64,000 nt of DNA from Berberis thunbergii (GCA_003290165.1 QNQO01000639.1:310001-374000), one strand, 5' to 3'. Numbered from the stretch's first letter, positions 46,710-58,318 are shown. The notes: generated by a model from the letters alone, not told the origin. Numbers and translations are program-made.

Positions 46710-47397
46710 TGATGATACATCAAACTGTCATCTCATCAGCGCCATACACATGCCATGACAATCTCGTCAACATAACAAAGCAAGCCTGATTACATGCTCA
46801 ATCCAGCGAAGCCAAAACAACACTAAGCCCATCATTGGTAGGATCCAGACAATCGAGTCTGAGTTCCAATGAATCATTAAGCCCACACGTCAGGTGGTCA
46901 GGCCCAATACTCGTAAGACCTCTAAGGCAAGTATCTGAGAGATCTACCCAAGATTGGTAGGTCAACAACACATTGGATCCGACTAGAAAACAAATACTAA
47001 AGTATAAGTCGGTCAAAGAAACTTCCTTACATGGACAACACTCAAAAAGGGAAACCTCTTCAACAAATCTAAAAGCACGAGTCGTGTAGGGAAACTATCT
47101 CAAATGGACAACGCCCAATCAGGAAAGGATCTCCAACAAGATCTCTTTCCTAAACTATGCCACCAAAGACTAGCCGAACAAGGACTCGTACACTATAAAA
47201 AGGAGATAAGGTCAATGAAATTAAGGTATGCTACAGAAACCTAATTTACATCTTTAAGCCTCTCATAAGCCTTATCTAACTTAAGCATCGGAGTGTCATC
47301 GGCTACACGGTGATCCCTGGCTCATGTGTGCTACTTGTGCAGGTCTAGGTAAGCAACGAGAAAGGAGAGCAGGAATCGACTACATCAGTTTGGCGTC
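46710..47397 (+). repeat. 5' LTR of E5 (688 bp)
   Basis: TGATGATACATCAAACTG...CTACATCA. TATA box ACACTATAAAAAGG at 47189-47202. The conserved block CTTAAGCATCGGAGTGTCAT at about 47280-47299 is followed by a weakened hairpin (GGCTACACGGTGATCC). Homologous to the E1 LTR. Confidence 0.85.
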
Positions 47398-47464
47398 GTT
47401 CGTGAGGAACAATAGAGTTCCTAAAAAAAAACAGTTGTACTACCTTTTTCAGAGAATCAGTGAG

Positions 47465-48930
47465 ATGGTGACAACAAGGTCACGCAACAATGGAAATGTT
47501 GTCGAGCCTTTGAACGCTCAAACCGACATATCGTTGCCTGCTCTACCACTGCCATGGAAGGAACCCCCTAAGACCCCCGCGCCGGTGGCAGCCGCAACAG
47601 ACCCAAGGGTGGACCCACTTTCAACACAGATGCAACAAATCGCATAAACGCGAAAGTTCCCAAACAGTAGAATCCTCCACCTGCAGAGGGAGATCGTGAG
47701 CAGCAAAGGGCCCGGTCCCTAGAGAATTCAAGAAAGCATGTTCAGGAGAGTCGCGCTGCCCTAGCAGCTTCTCAATGGACAAGAGGCGAAGGAGCGGCTA
47801 ACAGAGACCCAGCGTCCAGAGTCGACAGGCACGTCTCGCACAACCCCATTCGCAACGAGGCCACAAACCCAAACGTGTTGTTTAATCTTACGATCTCTCC
47901 ACTCATGGACCATATCATGGATGAATCACTGCCAAAAAATACACACCGCCGAAGTTGGAGTTTTACGACGAGATAGGAGACCCGTTCGATCAATTGCGCC
48001 ACTTCCAACACATAATGGTGTTCAAGGAAGGGTCTGATGCAATAATGTGTCGATCATTCCCTGCAAGCCTGTAGATGTCAGCACAGACGTGGTTCCACAA
48101 CCTTCCTCCAAATTTCATTAATTCATTCTGGACGTATGCATTGGCGTTCCTCACACACATCGTGGGCAGCGAACAACTCAGGAAAGGCTTGCATTATCTG
48201 CTGACCCTAAAGTAAAACAAAACGAGACTTTGAGGAAGTACACCACTAAGTGGGAGGTAAATAGAGCATTGATGAACACTAGAAGCTCACTAAATGTCTT
48301 GTTGCTCAATGCATTCCGCAACATGCAGCTACAGGAGAAAGACCTAACGCCCGCCACCCACCCTATGGTCGGATTCAGCGGAGAAAAGTGATTCCCCATC
48401 GGGTAGATCAATCTAATGGTGGTGACAGGAGAGCCACAGTTACAGAAGTACTTTGACCAAGAGTTCATGGTAGTTGACGCCCCGTCCACCTACAACATTA
48501 TTATGAAAAAGGTCGTGGCTTCATCATATGGATGCAATGCTCTCCACCTTGTATCAATGCATAAAATATACAGCCAACCATGCCCAAGGAACTATCAAAG
48601 GAGATCAACCAGCAGCAAGAGACTGCCATTATGTAACCCTGAAGCAACTAAATTATTGTCAGTTACAGCTCAGGCCCACAGAATCAACATGTTGGGCATC
48701 AGGCCCAAACAAAAAAAGGAAAATCACTCTATGAGGGCGGAAGAGCCCAGATAACCAAAGTGCAGCTATGAACTCAAAGCCAGCAATGCAATCCAGACTA
48801 ATAAAAAGCTAAATGACGACCCTTCAGCAAACGGGCACGGGGACCAACTCTAAGAGCTGTTAATCAGCAAAGAACTGTCTACCAGCACGAAGTATACTAT
48901 TCATTAACTTTGTTAGCTTTAAAAAAAACT
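47465..48930 (+). pseudogene. E5 gag-protease, degenerate
   Basis: The start MVTTRSRNNGNVVEPLNAQT is at 47465. Gag signatures at 47880-48180 read SPLMDHIMDESLPK, KLEFYDEIGDPFDQL, FQHIMVFKEGSDAIMCRSF and TWFHNLPPNFI. The protease active-site region at 48270-48310 reads MNTRSSLNVLLLNAF, so the catalytic DTG has become NTR. QKYFDQEFMVVDAPSTYNII and STLYQCIKYTANHAQGTIKG follow, and the frame ends near SKELSTSTK. Frameshifts are frequent. Gene content and C-terminus match E1. Confidence 0.75.
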
Positions 48931-49039
48931 TCGTTAGAGGGACCATGCCATTCGAGCTAGGACCATTTGCGCCTCCTTCAGGGCTGGATTAGCTCAGTCT
49001 CCACTCGGAGTTAAATTATTTGTTGCTTTGATTTCGTTT

Positions 49040-49190
49040 TTTTTTTTTAGTTTAGAAGAGTTGTTCGTACATGACACATTCCAGAAATAAAACATATTCT
49101 ATTGATTGCAATGACAATTATTACAAAGCTTGTCGACCAACTAGTACATCAGTTTATACATCACAAATATGTAAATCTGATGCAAGCATC
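49040..49190 (+). repeat. Conserved 3' tail shared by E1 and E5
   Basis: TTTAGTTTAGAAGAGTTGTTC, AATAAAACATATTCTATTGA and ATTACAAAGCTTGTCGACCA align with the minus strand of E1 at 260-60. It lies after gag-protease where pol would be expected. Confidence 0.75.
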
Positions 49191-50035
49191 TATCCACTAA
49201 ACAAGGGTAGAAACTCTGATCTGCTAACCCGTCTCCAAAAGATGAAGGTAGTAAAAGTAAAACGTCTGCAAAAGAAGGCGAAGGAACGCACTCAATTCAT
49301 TGCTCTGTCAAATCACCTTGCGGGGATGGTTCAAATGTGGCAACATGAGCCTCGAAACGAAACACAGATGTCTTCAACCCACCAGACTACCCTACGAAAA
49401 GAGACGAAAACTGGAGCAGATAGAGGCAAATGACCCTCAAGACAAAAGTGTCTGAAATGCGGTTGGGCTAACGAGAAAAAAAAGGTCGCATTCATCGAAA
49501 CTCCGTTACGCCAACCTGCCTTCCGGTTGGGGTTCCAGAGCAAACGAACGCCACAAACTAGCTGCTGGACCCAACAACATTGGTGAATGGGAACTCGGAA
49601 GCAACAGAAGATGGAAGACAAATCTGCCCCTTGAGGAACAGTCCGTACTTCTTCGAAATGTAAGAAGATATTACAATACCTCATAGGATCAACCTAGTGC
49701 CCACCCAGACTAGGTGACACCGCATAATAGCAATTCTTATGAAGAATCGTCGGCGCAAATGTCAGAAAATTCGAAGACTCTGGCGAGGGAGATCTTCCTT
49801 CAGCCAGCCTATTTATAGGCGAAATGCTCTACTATTCTCATTGCAGTGCTTGAACGCAAAATAGTCAGCCTATATATAGGCAAAATGGTTCACGAAGCGG
49901 CGTCAACAAGTAGTTACTTCAGCATTGAATGTCGGACAGGAAATTGGGAAAACGAATGATCCAAATGCAACTGCACAAGTTCACATCTTTTGAATTAATG
50001 ACCCCGCCAACAGCCCCATTAACTGGGGGAATAAT
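49191..50035. other. E5 distal region with antisense TATA boxes
   Basis: A minus frame 49684-49331 (MRYCNIFLHFEEVRTV...) is unrecognised. Upstream of it on the minus strand are two near-identical motifs, CATTTCGCCTATAAATAGGC (49804-49823) and CATTTTGCCTATATATAGGC (49867-49886), 120-200 bp from its ATG. It may be an antisense gene region analogous to E2/E3, or chance. Confidence 0.35.
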
Positions 50036-50500
50036 CGATACTGAACCATCTCGCAGAATACGTCGTATCCCTGCCACGCTGATCCACAAAGATTTTTTCT
50101 AGTTGGGCCCCTCAACTAATGGGCCCAAGCTTATGCCATGTCAGATTCGACCCAGCACACGCAAAGGAACAACACAGCAAAGGCCTTGAGCGCCCACAGA
50201 ATAAGGAGCGCGCCTACAGAGTGTTATCACAAAATCCAAGGCATCAGCTTCACTTTTATTTAGTTGTTCATTAAAGTCGGTCAATTTATTATTAGTCCGA
50301 TCAATTGATCTGACACTAGAATCAGACCGCCAAGCGAGCTAAGTAATTCAGGGCACCCAAGTCTGACTTACACACCCAAAATCTCATTCTGACGAAAGCT
50401 TAATCAGTTCTGACCGATTAAAACAGCTTCCTAGGTTTACGCTCTGACCACATCTAATTCACAAGATTTAAGATTAATTTTCATGAATAAAATGTTAATG
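50036..50500 (+). repeat. Possible LTR fragment of another element
   Basis: Starts GATACTGAACCATCTCGC after a purine tract and contains GGGCCCAAGC-type LTR phrases. It does not match the E5 LTR, and its end is not visible. Confidence 0.3.
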
Positions 50501-50797
50501 TACCTGAGCTGCAAGAGTGTAAAGCAAAATCCAAGTAGTCCTTGTCCTCCTTAGCTCTTCTTTAGTCACGTGATTTGCAATCTGTATGTAAAGTAACGAA
50601 GAAAACTGAGTTATACATTAATCCCTTCAAGTTAAGCAGAAGAACTAAAATCTCAATGAACACAACAAATCCTACCTGAAAAAAATTAGGTTTCTAGACT
50701 ACTCCAATTCAAGAAAGAAAACCAGCAACCTGAAACAGACATGGACGATGACCTACCAATCAAGAACTAAACTTTTCACACGAACAACTTCAAAAAT

Positions 50798-51360
50798 TCA
50801 ATCTTTTCTCTCAATAAAGGTTTGGGGTGTTTAAAAAAATTCAATATTTTTTAACAAAAACTTCAAATTCAACTAAAACAAGGAAAACTCACAAAAAATG
50901 AAGGTATGTATTCAACTAAAAGCAAAATGCTATTCAATTGAAGGAAAAACATTTTTAGTTGAGGACGTGAAGAAACTCTTACACAGTATATACATCGATT
51001 AAAAGAAAATGATCCCCAAAAAAACATAATCAGCAGAAGGAAAGAACTTAATCACAATGATAAAAATGAGTTGAAAACATCAAACCCCTAAGAAAATTTT
51101 ATTCATAATTAGTGGATCTAGCCCACTCAAAAATCTCCGAGACAGACTAAACAGAGATAAATGATTGATTAGCATGAAAGTGGAAAGCCTTCTCTGTTTT
51201 CTAATATCAAAATTAGGCTTAAGGTTTATTAGCAGTGAATCATAGCAAAGTTCCTCAATCTTTTCTCTCAATAAAGGTTTGGGGCGTTTATAAAAATTCA
51301 ATTTTTTTAACAAAAACTTCAAATTCAACTAAAACAAGGAAAACCCACAAAAAAATGAAG
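50798..51360. repeat. Direct repeat pair (about 105 bp)
   Basis: CAATCTTTTCTCTCAATAAA...AACAAAAACTTCAAATTCAAC...ATGAAG is at 50798-50902 and again at 51257-51360, about 458 bases apart. Neither copy codes. The surrounding 50500-51870 is AT-rich intron DNA with no gene recognised. Confidence 0.65.
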
Positions 51361-51870
51361 CATACCCAAATCCTTAAAGACGATGAAAATGAATTCTGAG
51401 AGATGAATTGGATAAAATATTATGTACTACTGACCTTTTTGTTCTTGGGAATGGAAGATCTTCAAGAGAGATAGATAAAATGGGGTTTCTTCTCCTTCTA
51501 AAATATGATGCCCCACCCACTGATAGTGTTTTTTAAGCTCTGGAAACTTGTAATGTTCAACTGAGGAGGCTCAGGTGCTTACCAGTTCTTTCTCTTCGCT
51601 GCGAGTTTATAGCTTTTAGCTCCAACAGATACGAAAACCTAGCCAATTTTTTCAAGAAACAAAATCAATTAATCTTAAAATTAACATTCTCGATCTAATC
51701 ACTTTTTAGCAAGCATTTCTCACAGATCCATAGGAATCGCAATATGAAAAATCAAGACAATATCGATATAGGAATCTAGCGAGGAAAGAAATCAGAGATG
51801 AAGAAAATCAAATATCAATGAGATTTCAAGTAGTTTTTTTTTACCTTGAGAAATCTTGGAGACGAACCGA

Positions 51871-52164
51871 TACACAGCAGAGGATTAACCGAAAAGGAAG
51901 AGATTTTAGTTCATTGAGAGAAAAGGAACAACTGAACATGGCCGCGTGAGAGAAGAGGAACAACTGCGAACAAGGCCGCGTGAGAGAAGATTTTGCGCCA
52001 TGCGCCGCTGCTTTGTGCGGCTGTGTGAGAGACTCGAGAGAACAGAGAAGGGGAAGCCCTAATAGTCAACCTTTTTTTTTAAATATGAACCAAATTTTTT
52101 TTAAATTTTTTAAAAGTTCAGGGGGGACAGTGCCCCCCCTGGTCCCTGAATAGGTCCGCCCATG
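51871..52164. repeat. Right terminus of a hAT-like element, partner not found
   Basis: The phrase GGGGGGACAGTGCCCCCCCT...AATAGGTCCGCCCATG is the right-end type seen at 54181-54220. An imperfect direct repeat GGCCGCGTGAGAGAAGA (51941 and 51975) and a leader-like tract precede it. Confidence 0.45.
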
Positions 52165-52336
52165 GTGGTGCCATCAACATAGGTAATACATGTATGCACA
52201 AAAAATCCTTGCATAAGCTTAAGCAACTTTCGACTACAACAAAACAAGCTATATCATTTAAATTCAATTGTCTGTGTGTGTATTTACCGAGAAAGTTCAC
52301 CCAAGCAAGAGGATTGTACATAAATGGTACATGTCA

Positions 52337-53030
52337 TCAGTGTAGTTAAGGCGTTGAGATGGCGGGGAGGCGGACGCCCCACTTCACTGAGGCAGTCCTT
52401 AACATTTTTTTTTACAGATTTTTATTATAAGAAATTGAAACATATTTAGATAAGTAATATTCATCATCATTTTGATAATCATACTAATTTGGTTCCTGCA
52501 GGTATGTTCCAGAGTTTATTCACGAGCTGGAATCCAATGAACTCCTGAAAATGGGTGGTGACAATCATAAAGAAAGAAGATGAAGGGGGAAATGGCAGCA
52601 TAACAAAATGGCAGCAAATGTGCATATGTAAATGAAGTTTGGGCAGAGAAGAATAAAAAAAAACAGATCAGACAGAAGAAGAAAAAAATGGCAACATTAT
52701 ACAAAAAAACATCAAAAAAGGGCAGCAAAAAAAGAAGAGGGAAAAAGAAAAAACAAATACCTAATTTGAAGGAATCAACACCTAATTTGAAGAAGAGAAA
52801 CTTGATTAAAAGGAAAGGAATCTGATTTGAAGAAGAAATCTTGAAAACCCACATAGTAGTAGCCACCAATTCTCTAGTCTAAAATTCTAAATACCCCTTA
52901 ACCCTAAAATACAAGTGGGTTGCAATGGGCTTTTTTGGTTTTTAAGTTGCAAATTGGTTGAGGCGGTCCGAGGCGCTTGAGGCGGGTGACGCCTCACTTT
53001 ACTTCTCCACCTCGCCCCATTTTGAGGTGT
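52337..53030 (-). mobile_element. CAAGGCG-end transposon, copy B
   Basis: On the minus strand it runs from CACCTCAAAATGGGGCGAGG (about 53030) through GCCTCAAGCGCCTC, a CT-rich leader, TTTATGATTGTCACCACCC, TTTTCAGGAGTTC and GATTCCAGCTCGTGAATAAA to GGCGTCCGCCTCCCCGCC and CGCCTTAAC at 52337. Copy A at 45889 has the same order on the plus strand. It is non-autonomous; the ends are approximate. Confidence 0.55.
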
Positions 53031-53233
53031 CCCTTTGCCAAAAGTGCATGTCATCTTACCTGATTCTCTTCTCTAGGCAAATGGGAATGTACGCCATGAG
53101 ATATCACACTTATTCTAACATCTATATACCAAGGATACGCAAAATTTCATGGAAATTTCATGTTGAACCCATGTAACTGAAACCATGCATAGTTGATAAT
53201 ATTGCACATAACATTTACGAGGGTCATCGTGTT

Positions 53234-54220
53234 CAATGGCAGACCCAGGATTTTAGTCAGGGGAGTAAAATGACAAATAATTATTAGTTGATCATAGTAG
53301 TTATCAAGGGTGGAGCAAAAAAAAATGTCCTACCCGAGCTAGTAACTAATAAAAAAAAATACAACTATTAAAAATACATTGCATATACCAAATTGAATTG
53401 ACTAATTTTAAGCCAAAATATGGCTACAATATTGATAACCTTAGCAAGGGACAAACGAGCGTAATAACTAGAATATATAACTAAAATCACAAAATAATTA
53501 GGATAAGTATCTATTTGAAGCTAAAAAAATCTGAAATTTATGAACATAATAAGATCCTAATATAGTTTCGTAGAAAAAATGGTTTATATAAGGTTCAAAT
53601 TTTGTACGAGTTGGCTAATGGTATATATTTCATTAAATTCTATAGTTATTATTTTAGATATTAGTTTCAAATTTTTATTTTTTTGAGGTTTTATACTATT
53701 TGTGAACAAATAATTCATTTCTTTAATGTTTGCAATTACATATAAAATTGCGTTGAAAACAAAAAAAGTAGGGATAGCCGAGCAGGTAATAATAACAGAA
53801 ATAGTAATTGTGAATAGCCATAAAGAAATCATACACTCCAAGATGACCAAATATAAGGTTTTATTAAACTAAACAATTTTTTTAATGTTTGCAATTACTA
53901 ATAAAATTGCATTCAAAATAAAAAAAAATTAGGCGAGTACAATGATGAAGAATAGTAATTATCAGTAAATATAAAAATGTATAGATAATAGCCATAAATA
54001 AATTTTACGCTTGAAGAATATCGAACTCGGGTCATTTACTAAAATGATAAAGTTTCAACCACTATACTAACAAAGCCATGTAAAATAATTGAATGAACAT
54101 TTATTATATTGTATTATACATTATATAATTTATTTTTTTGTAAGATCAAGTATATACTAAAAATATTTTGAAAACTGAAAGGGACAGATGCCCCCCTCGC
54201 CCCTTAGTAGGTGCGACCCT
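53234..54220. mobile_element. Non-autonomous hAT-like element (987 bp)
   Basis: Left end CAATGGCAGACCCAGGATTT, right end CCTTAGTAGGTGCGACCCT. Flanks ATCGTGTT (53226-53233) and ATCGCGTT (54221-54228) agree at seven of eight bases. The interior is AT-rich with an imperfect repeat (TTTTTAATGTTTGCAATTAC at about 53720 and 53880). No transposase is present. Confidence 0.65.
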
Positions 54221-54691
54221 ATCGCGTTTCACTTCATACTTGTCTCTAACACCACAAATAGTAATTATAATGTGTGGCCTTGATAATTAGATTGGCATGT
54301 AAACCCTCCATAAAAATTGCAAGATCAAACAATCAGGGATTTCAAGGAGCTTACAATTCATTGTCGGACTCATCATGCACAAAGGTACTAAAAACTGGAC
54401 CCATTGTTCCTTGAGAAGCAGAATTATTGGTATTGTTTTCTCCATCCTTGTTCTTCTAGTTATCAGCATTATGAATGAAGCAATACACAGGAAAGGGTGA
54501 ATCAGATGAGACAAGAATGACCAGAAGGCATGGAAAAACTAAAAAAATAGGTTTTTGAGTGTAAATAAAAGATTATGAGCGCACAGAAGAACCAGCTGCC
54601 CAAGTAGGATATATCTCATCAACAATTTGAATATACTTTGCCATTGCATCTTCTACAGGCATAACACCTAACCTCTGCCATGCATTCCTTG

Positions 54692-55761
54692 CTCAAATCA
54701 CAAAAAACAGATTTTCCTATTTAGCCAAGTACACCATGATATGCAACACAGACATGATCATTTAATTGGAAAGTGTGTAAAATATTAGCAAGAATCACAA
54801 AATGACATGACCAAAAATAAAAACTCTTTTAACTCTTAGGTGTGTATTGTCTATTGTGTCTCTACTGTTTTATTTTTTTACCCAAATTGAAACTACGCAT
54901 TTATATCGTTCCAGACAAAATTTAACAATAAAGGTCATTGTAGTGAAGCTCTTGAAAATATAGAATACATGTTTTTTTTTTTGGAAAGCATATAGAGTAC
55001 ATGTTGATAACGGTAAAAGGAAAATCTACAATCGTTATAGGTGATAATGGTTCTGTGATTTTTTTGTTTGTTGGGCAAATCTAATGATGCATGAATTCGG
55101 ATATGCTTATCGAGTCGGACAAATACACGATACCGTGACTTGGCAATTTCCAAAAATCTTGGACTCGGCGATACATCAAACCTTTATTTTTTTTATAATT
55201 CATAAATATAAACAATAATAGTGAATAATCCAAATACATAAATATACATTCAAATGCATCATGAGCAACATAATTTCATTAATTTGTAATAGATATTGTA
55301 AATTGATAGGTTATATTAGAGTTCTAATTTCATATCTCAGTTTACACTTTCCTATAGTAAATTCATTGGCATTGCAGTTTTATACTGATATTGAACCAAA
55401 AAATTATGGAAAGGGTCTCATTGTCTACTGGTGTCTTGCAGGAAGTGTTGTGAGCCATGAGCCGAGCTCTACAGTTGGCACCCACGACAACACCTTCAGT
55501 AACAACCCACCAAACCCTTTCAGATAGATTTGGTATGGGTTATCAGACCAGATCCGATCCATTCAATGACCAAAATATATGTTGCAATTAATATGGATCC
55601 CCGAAGTGTACATAAAAAAGATATGGTAACATTGAGTAGGGAACAATAATGTCCAAGATAGCTAAAGTTGGTATAGTGTTAGATATCTAGCATTACTTTG
55701 CTTATTCCTCAGTTGTAAAGCCATAATTTACTGCAACAAAATAACTAGAGCTTTGCTACAT
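54692..55761. other. No gene recognised upstream of the last ACBP exon seen
   Basis: I looked here on the minus strand for the missing first half of the acyl-CoA-binding domain and the membrane anchor and did not find them. Open frames 54935-55153 and 55261-55527 have no recognisable product. Confidence 0.5.
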
Positions 55762-55933
55762 GGCGAGGAAATGAGCGAGGAAACCAACTAGGGGAGTGAG
55801 GTGGAGGAGGGAGAACCACTCACCTCTCTCGGGGTGTGTGCATTGACTTTTCTTGCACATATCCCAAGGGGATGAATGGTTCTTCCCCCTCCACCTCACT
55901 CCCCTCGCTGGTTTCCTCGCTCATTTCCTTGTC
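55762..55933. repeat. Fold-back MITE, copy 2
   Basis: GGCGAGGAAATGAGCGAGGA...GGGGAGTGAGGTGGAGG opens it, and the mirror CCTCCACCTCACTCCCCTCG...TTCCTCGCTCATTTCCTTG closes it. Same family and near the same length (172 bp) as 8822-8991. The centre carries CTCTCTCGGGGTGTGTGCA / TGCACATATCCCAAGGGGAT. Confidence 0.8.
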
Positions 55934-56094
55934 ATTTAGAATTCCTAAAATAACTAGGGTTGACCACTTCTATTTTGGGAATTTGAGTCATATCATTTCA
56001 ATGGACATAGATTCAGCAGAGGAAGTACTTTTGTTGTATTCCTTGTTGTTTGGTCAGGAATATTCAACTCAAAATCGAGAATATGTGTATGGAG
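55934..56094. other. Flank between MITE and copia LTR, no gene recognised
   Basis: An open frame encodes MDIDSAEEVLLLYSLLFGQE just before the copia LTR, but I cannot link it to a family. Confidence 0.4.
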
Positions 56095-56518
56095 TATTTG
56101 ATCTTTATTCAACGGATATAGTTATGTTCTATATTGATTCAATGAGAAGAAAAATAATCAAGAATAAAGCGGAAGCGTACCTTGATCCATAATAGCACTT
56201 CAAGGAAGGGATGAGTCTTGATCTTCCAGTTGATAACATATGTTTTCTTTACATATCTCTGTAGAAGGGAATTCCAGAAGAAACAAAAACATGCGCTCAA
56301 CTGGGGACCATAACCCTGTATTTATAACTAATTGGGTTATCAGTTATTCTTACCAATTTCTAATTTGGTCCCTCATCAAATTAGAAATTGTTTAAGTATA
56401 TCTACACATTAAATCCATGACATTTTAATACCCTAGCCCAATTAATCATATTAGATCACAATCCATTGGACTATACTTTAAGATAGCAATACACATTAAA
56501 TACATGTGTGCCCATACA
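56095..56518 (-). repeat. 3' LTR of the copia element (424 bp)
   Basis: Minus strand starts TGTATGGGCACACATGTATT at 56518 and ends GAATAAAGATCAAATA at 56095. A TATTTATAACT-type motif lies near 56319 on the plus strand. Confidence 0.85.
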
Positions 56519-57099
56519 TGTTGAATTTTTTCAACAATCTCCTACTTATGCCACATATGTTACCTTAAAATGTGTATAACCTAATGAGCTCAAAATTTGC
56601 TATCACATATAAAGGTATTTCCAAACAATCTTGTCCATTGACTATACAGATACATTTAGCGCAACTAAATTCATCAATAGTCACGTATACCCATACAATC
56701 AAATGACATAGATCAATCATGGATGCGAAACATGGAAATTACATGTAACGTGATCTAAACATGCATATTTTCAACTGGTCCTACTTTAAACTTTATTGAG
56801 ATCGATCTTTAACACAATAAACAAGAGTCTGAATAAATTGAATACTTTATTTCTGCAGAAAATACTCAAATACACAAAATGTGTCCAAAAACCCAATATA
56901 GAACAATCAAATATACAAACTCCCACAAAACCAAAATATCCTCAAATGATATAATACCCATATGAACAGTGTGCTCATGAAAGATCTTGGGTGGTAATCC
57001 CTTAATAAGCGGATCGACAATCATGGAGTATGTCCCAATGTGCTCTATGGAAGTCTGTTTATTTTGTATTCTCTCTTTCACAATCAAGAACTTTATGTC

Positions 57100-58318
57100 A
57101 ATATGATCTGACCTAGATGAGCTCCTGTTGTTGGCATATAAAACTGCTGAGTTATTGTATAATATAACTTTAGCAGTCTTTCAATACTCCTCAGAATGCG
57201 CAGTCCGGTGACAAATTTTTGCAGCCATAATCCATGATTTGATGCCTCAAAACATGTTACATATTATGTTTCCATAGTGGAAGAAACTATGAGAGTCTGT
57301 TTGGCACTCCTCCAAGAAATAGCTCCTCCAGCTAACATATAAATGTAGCCTGATGTGGATTTCCTACTATCTTGGCATCCAGCAAAATCAAAATCAAAAT
57401 ACCCTATGATATGCAACTTTTCTGATTTCTTATATGTGAGCATGTAATCATTAGTTCTCTATAAATATCTCATAGCCCGTTTGGCTGCTTTCCAGTGATC
57501 CACCCCAGGGTTGTCTAAATATCTGTCTAGCATTCCAACAATGAATGTTATGTCTGGACGTGTACAAACCAGAGCATACATGAGACTCCCAATAGCTGAT
57601 GCATACGAAGTCTCTTGCATTTCTTTAACTTCAAGTTTATTCTTATGGCATTGTTTTTGCCTCCTTTAGCTACAGGGGTGTCTCTTGGTTTACAATTTTG
57701 CATGCCAAATCTTTTAAGTTCATTTTCTATATAGCTCTTTTGCGATAATCCAATAATACCCCAAGAGCGATCTCGGTGTATCTGAATCCCTAAAACAAAA
57801 GAAGCTCCACCAAGATCTTTCATATCAAATTTCTTTGATAGAAATCTCTTAGTTCCGAGCCCATAGATGGATTTCTTTAGTTTGCAAACCATATTCTTTG
57901 GGTCTCTAGACACAGTTTTCTGGTTGCACCATATAAAATGTTTCGTCAATGTCGCCATTGAAAAATGTTGTCTTAACATCCATCTGATGTAGTTCAAGGT
58001 CAAAGTGCGCAACAAGTGTCATCATTGTCCCAAATGAGGCTTTCTTTGAAATCGGAAAGAAAGTCTATTTATAGTTGATGTCTTCCCTTTGAGTGAAGCC
58101 TTGAGTTACAAGACGAGCCTTATATCTCTCCACATTAACTTTTGAATCCCTTTTAGTTTTGAATATACATTTACAACCAATGGGCTTTGTATTTTTAGGT
58201 AATGGGACAAGATCCCAAACTTGATTATCTTACATAGACTTATACTCCTCATTGATAGCATCCATCCACTGTTGAGAGTTAGAATCATGCATGGCTTGAT
58301 GGAAGTTGATTGGATCAT
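57100..58318 (-). pseudogene. Copia reverse transcriptase / RNase H, catalytic core deleted
   Basis: Read on the minus strand: a TIKPCMILTLNSGWMLSMR-type stretch (58310-58250) where the RT start is expected, LRQHFSMATLTKHFIW, PKNMVCKLKKSIYGL, and then directly GTKRFLSKKFDMKDLGGASF, VLGIQIHRDRSWGIIGLSQK and YIENELKRFGMQNCKP. In this family SIYGL is followed by about 75 residues including the YVDD active site before FDMKDLG; here they are absent. Later pieces at 57545-57100 correspond to the RNase H half in broken frames. Confidence 0.8.

Larger units (their letters stand above)
46710..50035 (+). mobile_element. Non-autonomous gypsy-type element E5 (gag-protease, relative of E1)
   Basis: The LTR (46710-47397) is followed by AGTTTGGCGTCGTTCGTGAG (post-LTR motif), a gag start ATGGTGACAACAAGGTCACG, decayed gag, a mutated protease, the SKELSTSTK tail peptide, and the conserved non-coding tail at 49040-49190 that E1 shares. 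No pol is present. Its LTR does not recur downstream. Instead a purine tract (AACTGGGGGAATAATC, about 50018-50033) is followed by unrelated LTR-like sequence, so the right part may be recombinant or belong to another element. Confidence 0.75.
43188..54691 (-). pseudogene. Ankyrin-type acyl-CoA-binding protein gene, 5'-incomplete, last acceptor lost
   Basis: Exons on the minus strand are 54691-54585 (second half of the acyl-CoA-binding domain: ARNAWQRLGVMPVEDAMAKY, IYPTWAAGSS), 54455-54355 (GTMGPVFSTFVHDESDNEL), 44743-44652 (MLDAIHAAAREGERDNLLKH), 43862-43765 ([20 protein letters not shown]) and 43412-43188 (DNEGQTPLHYVAMCERETIA, ending CESNWPWMHHSS). The first three junctions keep phase, and the order equals Arabidopsis ACBP1/2, membrane-anchored lipid-binding proteins. 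The second intron is 9.6 kb and full of transposons. The last acceptor, expected CAG before GACAAC, reads CAT (43413-43415). The N-terminal anchor and first half of the domain were not found up to 62640. It is probably a pseudogene. Confidence 0.8.

Noticed and set aside
49331..49684. 117-aa minus frame as a host gene
   Set aside because: No recognisable domain; cysteine/phenylalanine-rich composition fits antisense reading of transposon DNA.
45070..52164. One large hAT-like element from the left end at 45070 to the right end at 52164
   Set aside because: Flanking eight bases (GTGATAGT and GTGGTGCC) do not match and no transposase lies between.
55370..55540. Candidate N-terminal exon of the ACBP gene on the minus strand
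   Set aside because: It reads VTEGVVVGANCRA and lacks the expected LYGLYKIATEG and ALKMTARAKW patterns.
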